61,062 bases of DNA from Lachnospiraceae bacterium. GTDB taxonomy: Bacteria > Bacillota > Clostridia > Lachnospirales > Lachnospiraceae. Shown piece by piece: positions 10,001-18,400 of this stretch. The notes beneath the pieces were generated by a model, which worked only from the letters and a program-made list of their open reading frames with translations, was not told the DNA's origin and made no database searches. The stretch spans positions 1 through 61,062 of the forward strand of contig JAFUXG010000028.1 in the NCBI GenBank assembly GCA_017470935.1, given 5' to 3'. Positions within the stretch are counted from its first letter, which is position 1; each line of letters starts with the position of its first letter. Both the position numbers and the translations under genes were made by a program.

Positions 10001-10013
10001 GAACTTTGAATAG
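7005..10013 (+). CDS. AddB-like PD-(D/E)XK nuclease / helicase-fold subunit
   Basis: A 1002-residue protein starting at ATG 7005 behind AGGAGGACAAGC. The C-terminal nuclease domain has FHQIFEEYC, then GYMDRVDE and IIDYKSG, the RecB-type nuclease motifs. Four cysteines (LECPW near residue 706 and CKYCDYTDIC near 985-994) match the iron-sulfur staple of AddB. Unlike Bacillus AddB I see no Walker A loop at the N-terminus, so the helicase half is probably structural. A very acidic linker (about residues 645-670) precedes the nuclease domain. It is directly followed, after 13 bases, by the AddA-like helicase, so the two would form a double-strand-break resecting complex. Shorter than the usual 1150-1200 residues. 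Confidence 0.75.
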   Translation: MRLQEWCRSYPKERKIILTDNRSNVERIKRRVNHEENDRFQIINLEGLRLEELAKRLYIGYAASEGICKKVEYVEKNYCSMLIYNIISDKSEIYTFIPKESICMDTMGEILRVINIIRSGKLVSEDALSSGSLKEQQLKALIKDFEEKLLELDQYDEIRLMDELLKNEEASRYVRDEIKKYKVACFSYMKEKLTFIEKKFIGLLGEEIVEIDPFADGCEKRTNIADSLFVKAYGQNNEIQKVIDEIAVKGYALGEINIIYSSDEYETLLRSILCERGIPYFFETDYSVQDKSYIKLMMSILDWASDDYSYEKYRYITNNPLIRQGRDYNFGVKAGIGWGLNRYKMFLDNMSEERRDDYTKLLIKHSRVKERKDEDGQGDSEKLQLCSEEYISLMDELVRIFDNDSGAIAVGELYNGITSIILRAAEAAEEKSRMIAEEKKIEKKGSIKNRDKAYYTAMTSLHDYFDDFRSAVTLEEAIRLIKDRVQKIVWQDENDTSKVSLMKMGGLNVLERKHQFVVGMSHDSFEPKLIDSPVINDGRIMELLDPSEGYIQLITMSGREKSEDLNKSVQTIDGGSLCVIASSYNTREFREIALSTTFLEMYDAYGKSELLEFGYPNVKDFENSYFIDKTRLFEGLQQESDKPDDVPEDDEDADKKAVDSDADETKDDMQETKKRYGYIEKEDVNGYEFIKLPEISVSRLQKLLECPWKFDYQMKIYCNNNIERNPVTWLPINERGTFFHQIFEEYCNQKLIDVDAAGQSLDKDVFEAIYNNAVSEFRILIPEGSEVERNIEEWKMKQLAERYLNELYEELAESGYRVSECEKKFITKDKYIYKDPDTDEFVETENPDEVRNKGIHLSFYGYMDRVDEKTDVNGEKIYRIIDYKSGRRNTLLKKITGDDDHDITQIQHYIYMKALEEEKSVDRVDFIYEFTSSENDKIYYINDITDERMMAQDAVPDRETMFHRLYEIMFNVLIDNKAFTPKEDACKYCDYTDICMRRMNFE

Positions 10014-10026
10014 GAGGATTTGAACT

Positions 10027-13000
10027 GTGGTAATCAATAAAACAGAGGATGAGAAGAGAAATCAAATAGTTGAAAATATTAATAATAACAGTATGTCTGT
10101 GGAAGCAGGAGCGGGAGCAGGAAAGACTACTATCATTATCAGCAGGATTATGGAGCAGATAAGAAAGGGACTGGTCAAGGCTGAGAATATAGTTGTTATT
10201 ACCTTTACCAATGCTGCCGCAGAGGATCTCAGAGGAAGGATTCTGGATGAGTTGCGCAGAGCATGCAGCATGAAAGATCAGGATGAGGGCGAGCTTACAA
10301 ACCTTAAAGAGGCGCTCAGGGATCAGAGCAAAATGCATATATCCACCATACACAGTTTTTGTTTTAGGCTATTAGAGGAGCAGAGCTTTGAAGCCAGGAT
10401 TCCTGCCGATGTAAAGCTTCTTGAAAAAAAGGAGACAGTGGAGCTTCAAAGAGAATTCTTTAGAAACTGGTATAGAAAACAGAAATATGATGAGCTTAGA
10501 GAAAAAGAACAGGAATTTTACCGGGGAGGCATTAGTGAATATATCTTAAATGCTTTTTTATCTGTCTGCGAGCTTCCTGAGGATACGGATTTCAGATATG
10601 ACAAAGCTCTTTTGACTGGGAAAAAGTTACAGGACTATATCAGGGATATGGAAAAACAGCTTAATGAGCTGGTAGATGGCATAGTTAATGTAACAATGAA
10701 GGAAAGCTGTTTCAGTAGTCTTAGCATTACCTGTATTGATGATGTATTAGCTGCAATGGGTGCTAATAAACAAGGAAATCCAGAGACATTGTTATCGGCA
10801 GATTTTAACAGGTTATACGGCAAGATCAAAGATTTTATTCCTATTAATATTTTTAAAGATGGTATATTGAATTATAACGATATAGATTCTCTGATGGAAA
10901 TATATGAAACTATTAGTGATAAGAACAAAAATGCTATTAAAGGTATTTTTAACAGAAAACACCCCCTTGTTGGCACAGTGGCAGTGAATGATCTGAATGA
11001 GAAGGTGCTGAATGGTTTAACCAATAGAGAAAATCTTAAAAATGTTTTAGATACATATCAGAATGCTCTGGTTATAGACACGGTATTGAAAGCACGTGAT
11101 GCTTACAGAGAATTCTGTAAAAAACCTGAGAACAGAATGACTATCAGTAATGATATGCTTTTGCAGGAGGCACTCCATCTGGTCAAGGCAAGTGAAGATG
11201 CACTGGACTTCTTTAGAAATAAGTTTACCTGCATTTATGTTGACGAATTTCAGGATACGGATCTGGTCCAGAGAGATTTGATCCTTGAGCTTTGCAGGGA
11301 CAAGGATCATCCTGAAAAGCTTAGAAAGAACTCACTGTTTTTTGTGGGCGATCCAAAGCAGTCTATATATGCCTTTAGAGGGGCTGATGTAGACGTTTAT
11401 GAGGATACAAGAAATAGATATATCCCTGATGAAGAGGATGAGGCAGAGGTCTATTCACTCAATAATAATTACAGGACAGAAGAAGAGGTTGTTAAATGGA
11501 TCAACAATGAGTTTAAGGATAGGGATGATGGCAAGGGAAGATTTCAGAATATTCTTGCCGGCGGATATGAAGAGATGGCAGCTGTCAATAATAACCCAAA
11601 GGCGGATAATGTTCTTTTGGGTGTATATACCTTAAATTATCCTGTATGGAAGTCAGAGGATAATTTTGTTAAGGACGAGAAAGAAAGATTAAAAAAAGCA
11701 TTAGAAGATAAGAAAGGCCAAATAATAAAAAATATTAAGCAGGCTGGGAAGGATGCAGCAGCTGCTGCTGAAAAAGCTGAGAAGGAGCTGATAAAGGCAG
11801 AAGGGAAGAAGATAAAAGATGAGAAGGAACGGATAGACGAAGCAAAGGACAGGGCAAAGGAGACTGCCATGGCTGAAGCCATGCGGGCTGAAGGTCTTAC
11901 TGTGCTTGATAAGAAGGCAATAACGGATGAGGAACAGGCATCAATAGACAGCGGGGCAGACCAGGTAAGAAAAAACTGTGCTGCCAGTGATAAGGTATAT
12001 GCTGACAAACAATCTGCTTTGGATACTGAGGCTGATATTATTGTGGAAATAGTTAAGAGGCTTGTTTCTTCAGATCTGAAGATCTATAAGGAAGAAAAAA
12101 ACGGGCAGGACGGTCAAGTGAAAAAATTCACTCTTAAGCCTATCGAATATAAGGATTTTCTGATCCTTTGCAGAAGAAAGGCAGACATTAACCTGTATGC
12201 TGACAGGCTGAAAAAATCCGGGATTCCTGTGAATCTTTATGGTGCATTAGATATGGAGAACGAGGATGTTCTGATAAGATTCAGACAGCTTTATCATTAT
12301 CTTGCATGGCCAGGTGATAATATGGCAAGGTATGGTGCTTATGAGGTTCTGATCGGTGGAAGGGTTACAGCAGATAATGCTGATGAATGTAAGGGTCTTG
12401 CTGATAAGTTATTTGAGACTACAAAATATATGGATTCTGTGGAGATGCTTCAGTATCTTACACACCATCTGGAAATAATATTAGAGCCAAATGTAAATGG
12501 TGCAAAAATGACAAGAACCCAGGCAAGGCTGCAGCAGCTGTATGAGTATATAGCCAGTATGCCCTTTGGGGATAAAAAGGATGTGGATAAATATATACAG
12601 GAGTATATGGAATCAGAGGTTGATAAGGAGCTTTCCATGATAAAGGACCAAAATGCGGTGCGGTTCATGAATCTGCATAAAGCAAAGGGGCTTGAGGGAA
12701 ATATTGTAATAGCAGCTGCAAGGACGTACAGACAATCAATGTGTGCCAATAACACATATAGGAATATGAATGTGGTCTATCCCACAGCTACAAATGGTTA
12801 TTATAAAATCCCCAGCTATTTAAACAGCACAGATAAAAATGGCGTGCCAATATCAGAGCTTCTCAAACAGCAGGAGGAGGCAGAGTGGACGAGACAGGAT
12901 TATGTTGAGGTCACGAGGGCAAAGGAAGCTCTTATATTTATGGATGCGCTTGCTTCAGGGGACAGGTTCAAGAATTATAATTTTGCTGACACCCAAAATC

Positions 13001-13866
13001 TTTTGGAGGTGAAAGGACTTTCAGATCTGAAAAAGAAAGTGGAGGATATATACTCTGGGAATTATTCGCCTGATAATACAAGTGATGGTGATAAGCTGGA
13101 GTATGATATAAATGAGTGGAAGGTGGATATTGGAAAGGAGAAGCAATATCATCAATATAGACACATATCACCCAGTGGACTGGAACATAATGATAGAAAT
13201 GAATGGAATCCGGGCGAAGAAAGCACTGACAGACCTGTGGGGAATATTTTTGGAACAGTAATGCACAGAGCCTTTGAGCTTCTTGTGAATGCCATTCGTG
13301 AAACTGACAGGGAAGAGGTCAGCAGTATTGATGTATCAATCCCCGTCAGCCGCGCAGTAATGGAAAGCTACATGGAAATTATTTATTCTATTGATGAAAG
13401 CAGTAGGAACGTCAGAGAAGCAGAAATAAAGAGATATGATGACTATCTGACTGGAAAGCTTAAAGCATTCATTGCTGATGGCGAAATGATCGATAGGATC
13501 AAAGCAGCAAAAGAGGTATATACAGAGATGGCATTTTCTGAGTACGCTGATGCTTGTGAATTATATTTTGAAGAAAGCCTGAAGGAAACACTGGAGAAGA
13601 AGCACCTTATTCCAGACGATAATGAAAAATACTGGCTTAACGGCCAAGCCGATCTTGTATTGATCAACAATGACGGTGTCTTAGAAACAGCAGATGTCAT
13701 TGACTATAAGTCGGATAAAATAGGCGGGGAATCTATGGAAAATTTTGAAAAACACCTTCATGCTTCATATGATGACCAGCAAAAGCTCTATAAGTATATT
13801 GTTTCAAGAGTCTTTAATATTCCCATTGAGAATGTAAGCTTTGAGTATTACCATATGTATAAATAA
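10027..13866 (+). CDS. AddA-like UvrD-type helicase-nuclease
   Basis: A 1279-residue superfamily 1 helicase starting at GTG 10027 (AGGAGG at 10012-10017). Motifs in order: Walker A AGAGAGKTT (about 27-35), Walker B VDEFQDTD (about 404), GDPKQSIYAFRGAD, NNNYRTE, NLHKAKGLEG, and VEVTRAKEAL; the C-terminus has the nuclease motif DYKSDK (about 1225). It would unwind DNA ends and cut one strand in partnership with the upstream AddB-like protein. Odd feature: between motifs IV and V there is a Lys/Glu/Ala-rich coiled-coil insert of roughly 110 residues (about 545-660) not expected in standard AddA. Assignment to AddAB rather than another UvrD/nuclease pair is likely from the gene order and lengths. 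Confidence 0.8.
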   Translation: MVINKTEDEKRNQIVENINNNSMSVEAGAGAGKTTIIISRIMEQIRKGLVKAENIVVITFTNAAAEDLRGRILDELRRACSMKDQDEGELTNLKEALRDQSKMHISTIHSFCFRLLEEQSFEARIPADVKLLEKKETVELQREFFRNWYRKQKYDELREKEQEFYRGGISEYILNAFLSVCELPEDTDFRYDKALLTGKKLQDYIRDMEKQLNELVDGIVNVTMKESCFSSLSITCIDDVLAAMGANKQGNPETLLSADFNRLYGKIKDFIPINIFKDGILNYNDIDSLMEIYETISDKNKNAIKGIFNRKHPLVGTVAVNDLNEKVLNGLTNRENLKNVLDTYQNALVIDTVLKARDAYREFCKKPENRMTISNDMLLQEALHLVKASEDALDFFRNKFTCIYVDEFQDTDLVQRDLILELCRDKDHPEKLRKNSLFFVGDPKQSIYAFRGADVDVYEDTRNRYIPDEEDEAEVYSLNNNYRTEEEVVKWINNEFKDRDDGKGRFQNILAGGYEEMAAVNNNPKADNVLLGVYTLNYPVWKSEDNFVKDEKERLKKALEDKKGQIIKNIKQAGKDAAAAAEKAEKELIKAEGKKIKDEKERIDEAKDRAKETAMAEAMRAEGLTVLDKKAITDEEQASIDSGADQVRKNCAASDKVYADKQSALDTEADIIVEIVKRLVSSDLKIYKEEKNGQDGQVKKFTLKPIEYKDFLILCRRKADINLYADRLKKSGIPVNLYGALDMENEDVLIRFRQLYHYLAWPGDNMARYGAYEVLIGGRVTADNADECKGLADKLFETTKYMDSVEMLQYLTHHLEIILEPNVNGAKMTRTQARLQQLYEYIASMPFGDKKDVDKYIQEYMESEVDKELSMIKDQNAVRFMNLHKAKGLEGNIVIAAARTYRQSMCANNTYRNMNVVYPTATNGYYKIPSYLNSTDKNGVPISELLKQQEEAEWTRQDYVEVTRAKEALIFMDALASGDRFKNYNFADTQNLLEVKGLSDLKKKVEDIYSGNYSPDNTSDGDKLEYDINEWKVDIGKEKQYHQYRHISPSGLEHNDRNEWNPGEESTDRPVGNIFGTVMHRAFELLVNAIRETDREEVSSIDVSIPVSRAVMESYMEIIYSIDESSRNVREAEIKRYDDYLTGKLKAFIADGEMIDRIKAAKEVYTEMAFSEYADACELYFEESLKETLEKKHLIPDDNEKYWLNGQADLVLINNDGVLETADVIDYKSDKIGGESMENFEKHLHASYDDQQKLYKYIVSRVFNIPIENVSFEYYHMYK

Positions 13867-13889
13867 TTAGTATTAGGAGATTATGGGAT

Positions 13890-14930
13890 TTGTCATTCAG
13901 TGATGTTGTCAGAAAAGAATTTAAGATAAGTGACGAGGTAAGAGATGCAGGCCTTACTACTCCCGGGGGCGTGGTGAGGTTTGATAATATTTGTTATGTG
14001 CATAAGGATGCTACTGTGGTGTCGGAAGCAAATATCGAAAATGCTGCAGATGCGGGCCCTCAGGCTTCGGATAAATGGCATCTTTTAGATGTATACCGTC
14101 CAAGGTCTGCTAGTGATACAAAGCTCCCTGTGATAGTAAATGTTCACGGAGGCGGCTGGGTTTATGGGGATAAGGATGTATATCAATACTACTGCATGGA
14201 TATGTGCTTGCGCGGATTTGCGGTTGTCAATTTTTCCTACCGCCTTGCACCTGAATACAAATATCCTGCGCAGCTAGAGGATACATGCACGGCTTTTCGA
14301 TGGGTAATGGAGAACGCCGAAGAATATGGATTTGATACGGACAGCATATATGCAGTTGGCGATTCGGCAGGAGCTAATATTCTCGCACTGTATTGTCTAA
14401 TGGGAACTAATGAGGAGTATGCTGAAAAGTATAGGTTTGATGTATTACGAAATGCACCGCATGTTCTAGGTGATAAAAAGAATGCTGATAGTGATATGAA
14501 TGGTAATGTTGATGGTGGTATAAGTTATAATGTCGATGAAGATATTACCCGAAAGTTATGTGTGCCTAAGGCAGTAGCCCTTAACTGTGGTGCGTATGAT
14601 CTAAATTCAAGCAGACGTGAGATGAAGGGCTTTATGTCGGAGCTCATGCAGAATCATGGCACACCAGAAGAAATAGAAATGTTAAATGTTACTAAGTACA
14701 TCAACAAAAACTTTCCGCCCACATTTCTTATGACCTGTTATGGAGATTTTCTCAAAGACCAGGCTCCGCTTCTGGAGGAGAAGCTTAAAGGACTTGGAAT
14801 CATTTATACAAGCAGGCTGTATGGGAGTGAGGAAGAACCGCTAAAGCATGTATTCCACTGTGATATCAGGATGGATGCGGCGAAGCTGTGCAATGATGAG
14901 ACCTGTGAGTTTTTCGGGAGTATAAGATGA
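13890..14930 (+). CDS. Alpha/beta hydrolase, HSL-type esterase
   Basis: 346 residues. The oxyanion motif NVHGGGW (about residue 85-91) and the nucleophile motif GDSAGAN (about 158) place it in the hormone-sensitive-lipase group of carboxylesterases; a C-terminal LKHVFH region supplies the probable catalytic His and DFLKD the acid. The start is taken as TTG 13890, since TAGGAG lies about 10 bases upstream and the nearby ATG 13883 is out of frame with an early stop. It lacks a signal peptide, so it is cytoplasmic. A 40-residue Asp/Asn/Gly-rich insert follows the nucleophile region. Substrate unknown. Confidence 0.75.
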   Translation: MSFSDVVRKEFKISDEVRDAGLTTPGGVVRFDNICYVHKDATVVSEANIENAADAGPQASDKWHLLDVYRPRSASDTKLPVIVNVHGGGWVYGDKDVYQYYCMDMCLRGFAVVNFSYRLAPEYKYPAQLEDTCTAFRWVMENAEEYGFDTDSIYAVGDSAGANILALYCLMGTNEEYAEKYRFDVLRNAPHVLGDKKNADSDMNGNVDGGISYNVDEDITRKLCVPKAVALNCGAYDLNSSRREMKGFMSELMQNHGTPEEIEMLNVTKYINKNFPPTFLMTCYGDFLKDQAPLLEEKLKGLGIIYTSRLYGSEEEPLKHVFHCDIRMDAAKLCNDETCEFFGSIR

Positions 14931-15039
14931 GTATGCGTTGGTAAAAACATATTTTTTTAAATAATTATTTAGATAATTTATGTGTAGTAACTCGTGAACA
15001 AAGAGCTGTAAAAGCCGATGGTATGGAAGGAGTGTATGT

Positions 15040-15933
15040 ATGGGTTCAGTATCAAAAGTGTATTTTACAAAGGAAATGACGCCTGAGAAGGTTATCGAGG
15101 TGTATGATAAGCTGGGTAAGAAGCTTACCGGCAATGTTGCGATCAAGGTTCATTCCGGCGAGGAGGGCAATCAGAATTATCTTAAGCCCGAGTTCTGGAG
15201 ACCTATTGTGGAGCATGTGGGCGGCACCATAGTGGAGTGCAATACTGCATATGAGGGAGAGAGAAATTCTACGGAGAAGCATGTGAAGCTTATTGAGGCT
15301 CACGGATGGAACAGGTACTTTAAGGTGGATCTTATGGATAAGACAGGACCGGATATTGAGATACCAGTGCGTGACGGAAAGCATCTTTCATCGGACATAA
15401 TGGGAAAGAATTTTCTTAATTATGATTCCATGCTGGTGCTCTCTCATTTCAAGGGCCATCCCATGGGAGGATATGGCGGAGCGTTGAAGCAGCTTTCCAT
15501 TGGATGCGCATCTACGGCGGGCAAGGTCAATATCCACTCTGCGGGCAAATATCGCAAGGCGGAGGAGCAGAATGTTGTGTGGGATGACCATTCGGAGCAG
15601 AATGCATTTCTTGAATCCATGGCTGAGGCGGCATCGGCTGTGACGGATCATTTTGCCGGCAACATTGTATATATCAATGTTATGGCAAATATGTCTGTGG
15701 ACTGTGACTGCTGTGCAGTTGCGGAGGATCCGTGTCTTAAGGACATCGGAATCCTTGCTTCCACTGACCCTGTTGCAATAGACAGAGCCTGCATCGACTT
15801 AGTAAAGAAGAGCGGCGATGTGGGAGTGGAGCATTTCATGGAGAGAGTGACCTCAAGAAATGGTGAACATACCATAGAAGCTGCGGCAGCTAGAGGAATC
15901 GGCGTGGAGGAGTATGAGCTGATAGAGGTGTAA
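15040..15933 (+). CDS. DUF362 domain protein
   Basis: 297 residues, start ATG 15040 after GGAAGGAG. The sequence follows the DUF362 family: VAIKVHSGEEGN near residue 35, SHFKGHPMGGYGGALKQLSIGC near 150-170, and a cysteine group DCDCCAVAEDPCLKDIGI that may bind a metal or Fe-S cluster; the usual C-terminal ferredoxin domain is absent. Members are found in anaerobes, often with redox enzymes, but the reaction is not established. It stands alone between the esterase and the ASCH gene. Confidence 0.8.
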   Translation: MGSVSKVYFTKEMTPEKVIEVYDKLGKKLTGNVAIKVHSGEEGNQNYLKPEFWRPIVEHVGGTIVECNTAYEGERNSTEKHVKLIEAHGWNRYFKVDLMDKTGPDIEIPVRDGKHLSSDIMGKNFLNYDSMLVLSHFKGHPMGGYGGALKQLSIGCASTAGKVNIHSAGKYRKAEEQNVVWDDHSEQNAFLESMAEAASAVTDHFAGNIVYINVMANMSVDCDCCAVAEDPCLKDIGILASTDPVAIDRACIDLVKKSGDVGVEHFMERVTSRNGEHTIEAAAARGIGVEEYELIEV

Positions 15934-16020
15934 AAATACTGCCTGATGGTTATAATTGAGGTTGATATAATTTTATGGTAGAATATAATACATATATCAA
16001 GTTGAAACGGAGTGAGTATA

Positions 16021-16398
16021 ATGTGTGCGATACTACTATCAATTAATCCAAATCATGTTGAAAATATAATGAATGGAACCAAAGAATATGAATTTAGAAA
16101 GAAAGCATGCAAAAGACAAGTGGATAAGATACTGATATATTCTACTACCTCGATCATGAGGGTGGTCGGAGAAGCAGATGTTGAAGATGTATTGATTGAT
16201 ACCCCGGAAGTTATATGGGAGAAAACAGAGGAGAAATCTGGTATTGATAAAGCTTTCTTTGATCAGTATTATGAAGATAGAGAGCAGGCAGTCGCTTATA
16301 AATTGATAAATGTTAAACAATATGAAGAACCTAAGGAATTGGAAGAGTTTGGTGTATCAAATGCTCCACAATCTTTTCAATATGTTGATGGTATATAA
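16021..16398 (+). CDS. ASCH-domain protein (possible RNA-binding)
   Basis: 125 residues from ATG 16021 (the in-frame GTG at 16012 overlaps the GGAGTGAG ribosome site). The beginning, ILLSINPNHVENIMNGTKEYEFRKK, is the ASCH signature, in which a conserved GxKxxEfR segment lines a cleft likely to bind RNA or a nucleotide. VGEADVEDVL and YKLINVKQYEEP follow as in compact ASCH proteins. ASCH proteins are linked to translation control or RNA processing; specific role unknown. Confidence 0.7.
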   Translation: MCAILLSINPNHVENIMNGTKEYEFRKKACKRQVDKILIYSTTSIMRVVGEADVEDVLIDTPEVIWEKTEEKSGIDKAFFDQYYEDREQAVAYKLINVKQYEEPKELEEFGVSNAPQSFQYVDGI

Positions 16399-16599
16399 AG
16401 TTATAATTATTTGGAACTGCCAATCGTAAATTTTATGCTGCACTTGAAGACACCGGTGCTTGAAGATTTGTATGAGTATTTGAGGAGCTGAAGAAGACTT
16501 TGGTTCCTCATTTTTCATTTTTATTAAAATTATTAATTATTGGTCAAAACATATAGATATTTATTGAGAATTTGAATATAATGAATTTGTATTATTTAG

Positions 16600-16860
16600 A
16601 CACCGCAGCAAGCTTTGAAGCGTGAGATCATGGAGGAACTGGATACGGAGATTGAGGTGGGTGAATTGCTTGATGTGATCGAGTATGACTACCCCACATT
16701 TCATTTATCCATGGACTGTTTTTGGTGTAATGTAGTTTCAGGCAGTCTGGTGTTAAAGGAGCATGAGGCTGCGAGATGGCTTTCAAAGGAAGAGCTTGAC
16801 AGTGTGGAGTGGCTGCCTGCGGATGTTACATTGATAGATAAGATAGGAAGCTGTCTATAA
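16600..16860 (+). pseudogene. Nudix hydrolase remnant, N-terminal third missing
   Basis: The frame after a TAG at 16597-16599 encodes TPQQALKREIMEELDTEIEVGE and continues to the stop at 16860. This is the second half of a Nudix box (REIMEEL) followed by a normal MutT-like C-terminus ending in WLPADVTLIDKI. The upstream half, including the first Nudix glycine and beta strands, is absent, so this is a 5'-truncated 8-oxo-dGTP-type pyrophosphatase. The interval 16399-16597 holds a short gene-tail fragment (KTPVLEDLYEYLRS) and a terminator-like GAGGA/TCCTC stem, but no gene. Confidence 0.65.
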
Positions 16861-16885
16861 TAGATCAGATCAAAGGAGATATTAT

Positions 16886-17941
16886 ATGAGTGCATTAGAG
16901 GAACGAATACGTGATCGTATTGTCAGGGTAATAAGATCATTTGTTTTTATATGTATTGGATTGGATACGCTTTTCTTTCTATATTATTTTGCGACTGATG
17001 GACTTACAATAAGTCCGGGCAAATATATTCTAGTGAGGCTGGTGCTGCCATTTACCATCAATCTTATTGTGTGGCGGGTGGCGGCATATGTTAATAACAA
17101 TGCAAAATGCAGCACGGAGGTCAAGAAGTATGTTGTGTCATTCATGCTATGCTCGATTGGAGGAGTGATGGGAATCTGCCACAGCTATTTTACCCCGCTG
17201 TGGTGTACGCCGATTCTGGCGGCGATGTTCAGTGTTGTGTTCTACGATCGGAGATTGCTGCGATGGCTGGTGACATACAGCTGCATACTGTCATTTCTTG
17301 CAATGTGTGAGATAATATGGGAACACCCGGATGAGGCAGGTTACTATGTGCAGCATGAGGCGGTAGTCATTGGAATTAATGTGCTTATAGCCGTGATAGC
17401 ATTTACCATGCTGCGATACACGAATGAAATGGTGGATATGATCAAGGAATCATCTAAACAGTTGGAGACAGACGCACTTACGGGACTGCATTCAAGACCT
17501 TACATATACAGGCGTGCCAATGAGCTGTTACAGGGAGCTTCTGATGACAGGCCTGTCAGCGTTGCGATTGTGGATCTCGATCATTTTAAGAGAGTAAATG
17601 ATACCTATGGGCATGAAAATGGTGATGTGGTGCTTAGAGCCTTTGGAAAGCTGGTGGGCGATATGGAGTCCGATAACCTGACGGCTGGACGCTATGGCGG
17701 AGAGGAGTTTGTGTTGCTGTTTAGGTATGGAAGTGCGGAAGATGATATAGAGATTCTGGAACAGCTCCGCCGTAGGTTTTCGGAGATACATTATGATTTC
17801 TCAGAGGATAGCGTTACATTTAGTGCGGGAATAAGAACAGTTAATGAGGCGGCTGATTTTGAAGATATATTCACATTGATCGATCAGGCGTTATACCGTG
17901 CAAAATCACAGGGAAGAAACAGGATAACGGTTGATAGATAG
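16886..17941 (+). CDS. Membrane-bound diguanylate cyclase (GGDEF)
   Basis: 351 residues. The first 185 residues contain six or so hydrophobic helices forming a membrane sensor; then LETDALTGLHSR opens a GGDEF domain with DLDHFKRVNDTYGHENGD and the active-site RYGGEEFVLLF. The GGEEF loop is intact, so it should make cyclic di-GMP from two GTP. No RxxD inhibitory site stands out upstream of GGEEF (the region reads MESDNLTAGRYGGEEF). ATG 16886 follows AAAGGAGATATT. What the membrane part senses is unknown. Confidence 0.9.
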   Translation: MSALEERIRDRIVRVIRSFVFICIGLDTLFFLYYFATDGLTISPGKYILVRLVLPFTINLIVWRVAAYVNNNAKCSTEVKKYVVSFMLCSIGGVMGICHSYFTPLWCTPILAAMFSVVFYDRRLLRWLVTYSCILSFLAMCEIIWEHPDEAGYYVQHEAVVIGINVLIAVIAFTMLRYTNEMVDMIKESSKQLETDALTGLHSRPYIYRRANELLQGASDDRPVSVAIVDLDHFKRVNDTYGHENGDVVLRAFGKLVGDMESDNLTAGRYGGEEFVLLFRYGSAEDDIEILEQLRRRFSEIHYDFSEDSVTFSAGIRTVNEAADFEDIFTLIDQALYRAKSQGRNRITVDR

Positions 17942-17959
17942 AGGTATACAGGTGGGTGA

Positions 17960-18217
17960 CGCAGAAAGGGGAATATATGGGACGACATTCTATTACAGAA
18001 GGGGAATGTGACTGCTAATGACCTGACGCCGATTATAGAAACGGCAGATATAAGACAGATATATGTTAATGGAAAGACTGCGGAGAAAATGTATATAAAG
18101 TACACGGAGAAGCTTATCGGAAGACCGTGTATCTGTCTGCCTTCCACAAGTCCCGCCAACGCAGCGTGGAGTCTTGAACGGCTGATTGAAGCATGGAGAG
18201 TTAACTTGATGCATTAA
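17960..18217 (+). pseudogene. Uracil/deoxyinosine-DNA glycosylase C-terminal fragment
   Basis: An open frame beginning after the TGA at 17957-17959 encodes NDLTPIIETADIRQIYVNGKTAEKMY and then LPSTSPANAAWSLERLIEAW, the last third of the Mug/deoxyinosine-glycosylase family (NG..A and LPSTSPAN motifs). The N-terminal catalytic part is gone and no proper start exists. It is a remnant of a base-excision repair gene. Confidence 0.65.
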
Positions 18218-18269
18218 TCAAACATGATTAAGATATTGGATGAAAAGAAGATAAGAGTATTCTGATACG

Positions 18270-18327
18270 AAATGTCAACCCGATGAATGAAATTTGGGTT
18301 GACATTTGTTGTTCTATAATATATACT
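18270..18327 (+). promoter_or_regulatory. BirA-type biotin operator overlapping the bioB promoter
   Basis: AAATGTCAACCC (18270-18281) and GGGTTGACATTT (18296-18307) form a perfect 12-bp inverted repeat with a 14-base spacer; counted from the ACC/GGT core it is the two-half-site spacing of BirA boxes. The right arm contains TTGACA (18299-18304), which is 17 bases from TATACT (18322-18327): a good sigma-70 promoter pointing at bioB 74 bases on. Biotinyl-AMP-bound BirA would cover the -35 box and shut off biotin synthesis and uptake. No birA gene lies in the window. Confidence 0.75.
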
Positions 18328-18400
18328 GATATCCATTCATAAAATACGGATGGTTAATTTGTATTTTATAATTCTTATATAAGTTCAGGAGAGATAAGAT

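Noticed and set aside
13443-13700. Several open frames opposite the addA-like gene
   Set aside because: They lack ribosome sites, show no protein-like conservation and are shadows of the strongly supported plus-strand gene.
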